A stretch of 64,000 bases of DNA from Desulfobacteraceae bacterium. GTDB lineage: Bacteria; Desulfobacterota; Desulfobacteria; Desulfobacterales; Desulfobacteraceae. Below the pieces are notes generated by a model. It was given only the letters and a program-made list of their open reading frames with translations, was not told where the DNA came from and searched no databases. Made by a program: the position numbers and the translations under genes. This document shows, in pieces, positions 58,750 through 64,000 of this stretch (position 1 is the first letter of the stretch; each line of letters starts with the position of its first letter). The stretch spans positions 16,919 through 80,918 of the forward strand of contig JAAEMK010000250.1 in assembly GCA_024225635.1 (NCBI GenBank), in the 5' to 3' direction.

Positions 58750-60679
58750 ATTATGGGTACTGCCCCTTTTGGCAATGCTGATTATCAACTTTTTTTCACC
58801 CCTTCCACCAGCAGTTGCCCAAGCACAACCCGCTGAATCCAAGGTTGCTGGAAAATTCATATCCATTGATTTCAACAATGTGGATATCAATGTGTTTATC
58901 AAGTTCATAAGCGAACTGACCGGAAAGAATTTTGTGGTGGATAAACGGGTCAAGGGCAACGTCACCATCATCTCTCCGTCCAAGATATCCGTGGACGAAG
59001 CCTATGGGGTGTTTGAATCCGTACTGTCCATCCACGGGTTCACCACGGTTGAGGCGGGACAGGTGACCAAGATCCTCCCCTCCCCCGAGGCCCGGTCCAA
59101 AAGCGTCGATACCCGGATCTCCAAGGGCGCCGAATCACCCATGGACAGGATCGTCACCCGGATCATCCCCTTGAAGTTTGCCGAGGCCAATGAGCTCAAG
59201 AAGCTCTTCACGCCCCTTATTTCCAAGGGAAGCGTTATCCTTGCCTATTCCGCCACCAACACCCTCATCATCACCGATTTTCTCTCCAACATCGAGCGGC
59301 TGTTGACCATCATCAACAGCGTGGATGTCATGGGCATCGGAAAACGGATCTCCGTGATTCCCGTCGAAAACGCCGATGCGGTCAAGCTTGTCAAAAACCT
59401 CTCCACCATCTTCATGGCCCGGATCAAAGCCACCAAAAGCAAGCAGTCCCCGGAGATGATGGTGAAATTCGTGGCCGACGAACGCACCAACTCCATTGTG
59501 GTGCTGGCAAGCGATATCGAGACTGAACGGGTCAAGCAGCTTGTGGCCCTGCTGGACAAAAAGATTCCCAGGGGTGATGAGAAAATCCGGGTCTACTACC
59601 TGGAACACGCATCGGCTGAAACCCTTGCCAAAGTACTCCAGGAGATGCCGGAAAAAATGGGAGCCCAGTCCCAAAAGGGAAAAAAGACCACACCGGTGCT
59701 CTCGGAAAAGGTGAAGATCACAGCTGACAAGGCCACCAACAGCCTGATCATCATGGCGGAAAAAGAGGATTATCCCGTTCTCGAAGAGGTGATCCAGAAG
59801 CTCGACATCCCCAGGTCCATGGTTTATATCGAATGCCTTATCATGGAGGTGAAGGTCAACGCCGGACTGGACCTCGGCACCCAGTGGAAGGTGGGCGAAA
59901 GCTTTGACAACGACCAGGGCGCCTTTTTGGGAGGATTCGGAGGAGAAGGTTATGGCAATTTTCCATCCGTTGACGTAACTAAAAAGCAATTAAATCTTCC
60001 CAAGGGTTTTTCCGCAGGAGTGATGGGAAGGAGCATCAACATCGGCGGTGTCGAATTTCCCACCATAGGAGCTGTGATACAGGCCTATGAAACCGACAAA
60101 AACACCCACATCCTCTCAACCCCCCAGGTCCTTACCACGGACAACGAAGAGGCCACCCTCACCATTGGTAAAAACGTGCCCTACCAGACCCGGTCGGCGG
60201 CCGAGAGCGGTACCGACACCTACAGCTCCTATGAATACAAGGACGTGGGCATCACCCTGAAAATCACCCCCCAGATCAGCAAGGACAGGCTGGTTCGCCT
60301 GACCGTGTTCCAGGAGATCACAGCCCTTGACAGCGCCAACACGTCAGCCAACGACCGCCCCACCACCCTGAAGCGCAAAATCGAGACCACCTTGATCGTG
60401 GAAGACGGCAACACCGTTGTGATCGGAGGGCTCATCGACGAGACCCTCTCCCAAATGGAATACAAGGTACCCTGCCTCGGGGATATTCCCGGGCTTTCCT
60501 ATCTGTTTAAAAACATCTCCAATGGAAATGACAAGACCAATCTCTACGTATTCCTGACCCCCAGGGTGATTAAAAATCCCCTTGAGGCCGCCAATCTCTA
60601 TAAGGTCAAGAGGGATGAGATCGATGAAGTGCGCCAGGGGGATGTAAAGCTCTATAACGGCACCGAGGAAAAAAAATGA
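58736..60679 (+). CDS. gspD: Type II secretion outer-membrane secretin GspD
   Basis: A 647-residue secretin. Signal peptide (VLPLLAMLIINFFSPLPPAVAQ), N0 domain (ISIDFNNVDINVFIKFISELTGKNFVVDKRV), N1-N3 repeats (IPLKFAEANELKKLFTPLI, IPVENADAVKLVKNLSTIFMARI, YYLEHASAETLAKVLQEMPEKM) and the secretin core (YIECLIMEVKVNAGLDLGTQWKVG, LSTPQVLTTDNEEATLTIGKNVPYQT, VVIGGLIDETLSQMEYKVPCLGDIPGLSYLF, LYVFLTPRVIKNP). Full length. Confidence 0.96.
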   Translation: MSSNKLWVLPLLAMLIINFFSPLPPAVAQAQPAESKVAGKFISIDFNNVDINVFIKFISELTGKNFVVDKRVKGNVTIISPSKISVDEAYGVFESVLSIHGFTTVEAGQVTKILPSPEARSKSVDTRISKGAESPMDRIVTRIIPLKFAEANELKKLFTPLISKGSVILAYSATNTLIITDFLSNIERLLTIINSVDVMGIGKRISVIPVENADAVKLVKNLSTIFMARIKATKSKQSPEMMVKFVADERTNSIVVLASDIETERVKQLVALLDKKIPRGDEKIRVYYLEHASAETLAKVLQEMPEKMGAQSQKGKKTTPVLSEKVKITADKATNSLIIMAEKEDYPVLEEVIQKLDIPRSMVYIECLIMEVKVNAGLDLGTQWKVGESFDNDQGAFLGGFGGEGYGNFPSVDVTKKQLNLPKGFSAGVMGRSINIGGVEFPTIGAVIQAYETDKNTHILSTPQVLTTDNEEATLTIGKNVPYQTRSAAESGTDTYSSYEYKDVGITLKITPQISKDRLVRLTVFQEITALDSANTSANDRPTTLKRKIETTLIVEDGNTVVIGGLIDETLSQMEYKVPCLGDIPGLSYLFKNISNGNDKTNLYVFLTPRVIKNPLEAANLYKVKRDEIDEVRQGDVKLYNGTEEKK

Positions 60680-62370
60680 GCGTTGAAGCATTTTTAGAAC
60701 ATCTCTCCCGGAAGACCTTTGTGGATGACGATGCCCTGGAAACCATCAAAGATCTTTACCAGCACCAGGGAGACAACTTCTCCGAGGCCCTGCTGTCGAC
60801 AAAGCTCGTGCCGGAGGAGGCCATGCTCCATGCCCTGGGGGCAACCTACGCCATCCCCTTTAAACCCGAGCTTTCTCCCGCCGCCAGCGGGACCGGCTTC
60901 ACGGAAAAGGTGTCCATCCATTTCCTGAAAAAGTTCCTCCTGGTCCCCCTGAAGACGGAGAACGGCCGGACCGTCATCGCCATCCACGATCCCTGCGACC
61001 TCCAGGCCGTGGACGATGTTGCCGCCATCCTCGGCCTTGACGACTACAGCCTGGTGCTCTCGTCAAAGGGGGAGATCCTCTCGGCAATCAACGCCATGTA
61101 CAACCAGAGCCAGGACAACGTCCAGCAGCTGGTGGAGGACATGGAGGGCAACAGCTCCAACATCATCATGGAGATCGAAAAAACGGCGGATCTGCTGGAC
61201 GACACCAGTGACGCCCCGGTCATACGCCTGGTGAACCACATCATCTCAAGATCCGTCAAGGCCAATGCCAGCGACATCCATATCGAACCCTTCCAGGAAA
61301 GCCTCAAGGTGAGGTACCGCATCGACGGCATCCTCTATGAGCTGCTCACCCCCCCGAAATGGATCCAGTCGGCCCTGATCTCCAGGATCAAGGTAATGGC
61401 CAAGATGAACATCGCCGAAAAACGCGCCCCCCAGGACGGCAGGCTCGAAGTGAGGATCGGTGAGCAAAAGATCGACATCCGTGTGTCCACGGTGCCCACC
61501 TCCTTTGGGGAACGCCTGGTAATGCGGCTTTTGAACAAATCCGGCTCCCTGCTGGAACTCACAGAGTTTGGTTTCTCAAACAAGGACCTCACCCTCATCA
61601 AGGAGCTGATCAGCCTCAACAACGGCATCGTGCTTGTCACCGGCCCCACGGGAAGCGGCAAGACCACCACCCTCTATGCGGCCCTGTCGGCCATCAACTC
61701 CCCGGACAAGAACATCATCACCATCGAGGACCCCGTGGAGTACAACCTCATGGGCATCGGCCAGATTCAGGTCAACCGGAAAACAGGGGTGACCTTTGCG
61801 GCTGGATTGAGGTCCGTGGTACGCCAGGACCCGGATGTGATCCTCGTGGGAGAGATCCGGGACCTCGAGACCGCGGAAATCGCCATCCAATCCGCCCTCA
61901 CCGGCCATCTGGTCTTTTCCACCCTCCACACCAACGATGCGGCAGGGGCCGTGACCCGGCTCACGGACCTTGGGGTGGAGCCCTATCTCATCACCTCCTC
62001 GGTCAAGGCGGTGATCGCCCAGCGCCTGGTGCGGGTCCTCTGCGAAGATTGCAAAGAGGCCTACTGCCTGAGCGAGGCGGAAATGGGGTACCTCAATATC
62101 CGGGACCGCAAATCCGAGCAATGCAATGCGTTCAAGGCCAAGGGATGCCCCAACTGCTTTGACACGGGATACACGGGCAGGCAGGCGATCCTGGAGATCA
62201 TGGAAGTGGATGAAGAACTCAAATCCATGATCCTCACCACCTCCGACTCCAACCAGATCAAGGCCCTGGCCCTGAAACACGGCATGCAGACCCTTCGCCA
62301 GAACGGCGTTGACAAGGTCCTGGCCGGTATCACCACGGTGGAAGAGGTGCTGCGTGTCACCCAGGAGTAG
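60676..62370 (+). CDS. gspE: Type II secretion ATPase GspE
   Basis: A 564-residue ATPase driving pseudopilus growth. N-terminal N1E domain (about 1-150), then the ATPase core: ASDIHIEPFQESLKVRYRIDG, Walker A LVTGPTGSGKTTTLYAAL, Asp box IITIEDPVEYNL, Walker B RQDPDVILVGEIRDLETAEIAIQSALTGHLVFSTLHTND, and the tetracysteine zinc motif (CEDCKEAY, then CPNCFDTGYTGR). The start overlaps the gspD stop by four bases. In most T2SS operons gspF follows; here it does not. Confidence 0.96.
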   Translation: MSVEAFLEHLSRKTFVDDDALETIKDLYQHQGDNFSEALLSTKLVPEEAMLHALGATYAIPFKPELSPAASGTGFTEKVSIHFLKKFLLVPLKTENGRTVIAIHDPCDLQAVDDVAAILGLDDYSLVLSSKGEILSAINAMYNQSQDNVQQLVEDMEGNSSNIIMEIEKTADLLDDTSDAPVIRLVNHIISRSVKANASDIHIEPFQESLKVRYRIDGILYELLTPPKWIQSALISRIKVMAKMNIAEKRAPQDGRLEVRIGEQKIDIRVSTVPTSFGERLVMRLLNKSGSLLELTEFGFSNKDLTLIKELISLNNGIVLVTGPTGSGKTTTLYAALSAINSPDKNIITIEDPVEYNLMGIGQIQVNRKTGVTFAAGLRSVVRQDPDVILVGEIRDLETAEIAIQSALTGHLVFSTLHTNDAAGAVTRLTDLGVEPYLITSSVKAVIAQRLVRVLCEDCKEAYCLSEAEMGYLNIRDRKSEQCNAFKAKGCPNCFDTGYTGRQAILEIMEVDEELKSMILTTSDSNQIKALALKHGMQTLRQNGVDKVLAGITTVEEVLRVTQE

Positions 62371-62719
62371 CGCTTTTTGTGTGATGGCCGTTTGTGCAAC
62401 CCTCCTCCTTGCAGGCTTCCCCCATACGGCGGATTGCCGGGAGAACAGCCATCCGATCCTGAAATTCTACGGAAAATACATCTCGCCCGCGGACGGGGAC
62501 CGCTGCGCCATGGCCCCCTCCTGCTCCGCCTACGCAGGCGAGGCATTCCGGAAACACGGCCCCCTCATGGGATGGATCATGACCTGTGACAGGCTGGTCC
62601 GGTGCGGCAGGGACGAAACCCGCCTCTCTCCCACCATCAAAAAAGGCAACACCCGGTTGACCCTTGATCCGGTTTCAGCCAACGATTTCTGGTGGTACGA
62701 CAAACCATGCCGACCCTAA
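62354..62719 (+). CDS. Exported YidD-like small protein
   Basis: A 121-residue protein. GTG 62354, six bases after AGAGG, gives a basic N-terminus and a hydrophobic segment (AFCVMAVCATLLLAGF, a signal peptide likely cut before HTADCRE). The rest is a YidD-like domain: ILKFYGKYISPADGDRCAMAPSCSAYAGEAFRKHGPLMGWIMTCDRLVRCGRDE (YidD pattern: fYqr-iSPl-g-rCrf-PsCS-Y---A--khG---G-----RLlRC). YidD helps membrane-protein insertion in the cytoplasm, so an exported version is odd. It overlaps gspE by 17 bp and the next gene. Cys residues are frequent. Function unknown. Confidence 0.82.
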   Translation: MSPRSSAFCVMAVCATLLLAGFPHTADCRENSHPILKFYGKYISPADGDRCAMAPSCSAYAGEAFRKHGPLMGWIMTCDRLVRCGRDETRLSPTIKKGNTRLTLDPVSANDFWWYDKPCRP

Positions 62720-63663
62720 AAGCCATGACGACCATGAAAACCATTCAACGCCTGGTTCGAATCACGATCTCTCTTTTGGTGTTTACAGCGGCACACCAGC
62801 TCTGGGCCGCCGAAGAAAAGGGCCTCTATATCACCCCTGACATGCAGTATGAGTATGCCCAAAAATGCTTTGGGGATAAAGACTATTCCACGGCCCTGGT
62901 GGAGTTCAAACGGTTTGCCCACTTCTTTCCAGGGGACCCACGGGCCAGGCAGGCAAAGTTCCTCACCGGCAAGGCCCTCTACCATCTCAAGGACTATAAC
63001 GCAGCCAAACAGGTGTTTGACACCTTTCTCTACCCCTTTTCCGAGGAGCCTCTGGTTGTGGAAGCCTATTTCATGCTGGGCAGCACCTATGGGAAGATGG
63101 GCAAAAGCGGACGGGCGGAAACCGTTCTCCAGAACCTGCTCCTCCTGACCGACGACACCAAAACCAAGGACCGCATCCACGCGACCCTGGGATGGACCCA
63201 CCTGAAGCGCACCCTGGAGATGGACCCGACCGCCCTAAAAACAGCGGAAACAAACATCGACCGGCTCACCCCATCGGGTGCCCAAACCTACGGCAAAAAA
63301 CGGCTGAAAGAAACCATCACCACCATAAAACAGGAAAAGGGAAAGAGCCCCAAAATAGCAGGCGCAGCCGCCGTGATACCGGGCATGGGCTTTCTCTACT
63401 GCGAACGCTACAGGGATGCGGCCATCTCGTTCCTTCTCAACGCGGCCCTGATCATGGCAGCCCATGAATCCTTTGATGAAGGCCATGAGGCCCTTGGCGG
63501 GGTGATCAGCTTTGTGGAGGCCGGCTTCTACACCGGCAACATCTACGGCGCCATATCCAGCGCCCACAAATACAACCGCAACCTTCGCCAACAAACCCTC
63601 CAATCCCTTGAACAAGACCTGAAACATCCCGCAACCCTCCCACTATTCACCCTCCCCTTTTAG
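62692..63663 (+). CDS. TPR membrane protein downstream of gsp operon
   Basis: A 323-residue protein (about 310 if ATG 62734 is used, which best suits the signal/TM LVRITISLLVFTAAHQLWAAE). Residues about 45-160 hold tandem TPR-like repeats (YEYAQKCFGDKDYSTALVEFKRFAHFFPGDPRARQAKFLTGKALYHLKDYNAAKQVFDTFL, AYFMLGSTYGKMGKSGRAETVLQNLLLL). The C-terminal third has two hydrophobic segments with a PGMGFLYCERY turn (IAGAAAVIPGMGFLYCERYRDAAISFLLNAALIMAA, ALGGVISFVEAGFYTGNIYGAISSA), as in small membrane proteins with a PGxGxxY motif. It overlaps the YidD-like gene and completes the operon. Function unknown. Confidence 0.82.
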   Translation: MVRQTMPTLKAMTTMKTIQRLVRITISLLVFTAAHQLWAAEEKGLYITPDMQYEYAQKCFGDKDYSTALVEFKRFAHFFPGDPRARQAKFLTGKALYHLKDYNAAKQVFDTFLYPFSEEPLVVEAYFMLGSTYGKMGKSGRAETVLQNLLLLTDDTKTKDRIHATLGWTHLKRTLEMDPTALKTAETNIDRLTPSGAQTYGKKRLKETITTIKQEKGKSPKIAGAAAVIPGMGFLYCERYRDAAISFLLNAALIMAAHESFDEGHEALGGVISFVEAGFYTGNIYGAISSAHKYNRNLRQQTLQSLEQDLKHPATLPLFTLPF

Positions 63664-64000
63664 GGTCAGGTCTACACTCTTGACAACCCTATCCCCTTTT
63701 GAACCGACATCACTTCCGGACAGGTGAAATTTACCGGGTCAAAACTCCAAAAATCGCCATTGCAGGAAACGGTTAGATTATTATTTCAGATCTTTTAAAG
63801 ATTCAGAGACGAGTACCAGGAAAAAAACAACAACCTTTTTTCCTTGACGATCTGATTTAAATTTCGGCATCCTTCATATGACCCCAGAAGTGCCTTACAG
63901 TGTTTTTAATCAGGATTTTGCTCGCAACTATTGCATAACGGCAGACTCCTGTGTCTCCCGTGTAGCTATACCAAAATTTAATTTGTGATTATCTCGACAA
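63664..64000. other. Intergenic tail, no gene recognised
   Basis: 337 bp after the operon with several stops in every frame. A weak hairpin GGAAAAAAA/TTTTTTCC lies around 63818-63843; it may terminate the operon but is not convincing. No RNA gene was identified. Confidence 0.5.

Noticed and set aside
59135-59989. 284-codon frame antisense to gspD
   Set aside because: gspD is intact; the antisense product is His/Asp/Gly-rich without motifs.

Overview
The window looks like part of the chromosome of a Gram-negative, anaerobic Desulfobacterota bacterium, most likely a sulfate reducer related to Desulfobacteraceae. The clues are an HmcF/DsrK/TmcB-type iron-sulfur protein, a hydrogenase-maturation cluster, a menaquinone-type methyltransferase, and four proteins ending in the VPVPAAVWLLGSGL variant of the PEP-CTERM sorting signal. 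Gene content is dense, operons have many ATGA or TTGA stop/start overlaps, and base composition is GC-rich except around 34.8-38.5 kb. No rRNA, tRNA, CRISPR array, transposase or prophage gene was recognised.

Layout. 0-9 kb: the 3' part of an RND efflux pump, a repeat patch, a DUF3313-like lipoprotein, a secreted FGE-like protein, a class 3 aldehyde dehydrogenase, an outer-membrane protein and a chemoreceptor. 9-14.2 kb: trmO and the operon hypC-hypF-hypD-hypE, with a 61-nt near-perfect palindrome between hypD and hypE. 14.3-23.3 kb: a primase-like orphan, a RelE-fold protein, an Hdr/TmcB-type Fe-S protein, a radical SAM protein, a three-gene sensor operon (molybdopterin-fold protein, histidine kinase, PrmA-like methyltransferase) and canonical prmA. 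23.3-28.9 kb: the cell-division and envelope operon ftsE-ftsX-envC-ctpA-yibQ-like. 29.2-32.3 kb: queD, dnaJ, menG/ubiE and an SH3-domain membrane protein.

32.4-39.3 kb is a surface-protein island. Three PEP-CTERM-type proteins lie on the minus strand. Two of them sit behind what reads as a c-di-GMP-I (GEMM) riboswitch whose 3' strand is shared with a terminator. On the plus strand are a dockerin-bearing secreted protein and, next to it, a cohesin-like protein with a PEP-CTERM-type tail. This suggests a non-cellulosomal cohesin/dockerin surface module.

39.3-50.1 kb is a Tad/Flp pilus operon on the minus strand: flp, tadV/cpaA, tadE, cpaB, cpaC, tadZ, tadA, tadB, tadC, a tadD-like TPR lipoprotein and a tadG-like gene. 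Upstream is a Crp-AraC hybrid regulator preceded by a well-formed cobalamin riboswitch and terminator. 51.7-63.7 kb, diverging from it, is a type II secretion operon (gspG-H-I-J-K-L-M-N-C-D-E, no gspF in the window). It is preceded by a 28-codon small ORF with a strong ribosome binding site and followed by an unusual secreted YidD-like protein and a TPR membrane protein. The window therefore joins two secretion/pilus machines, a surface-anchored protein island and two metabolite-sensing RNA switches.
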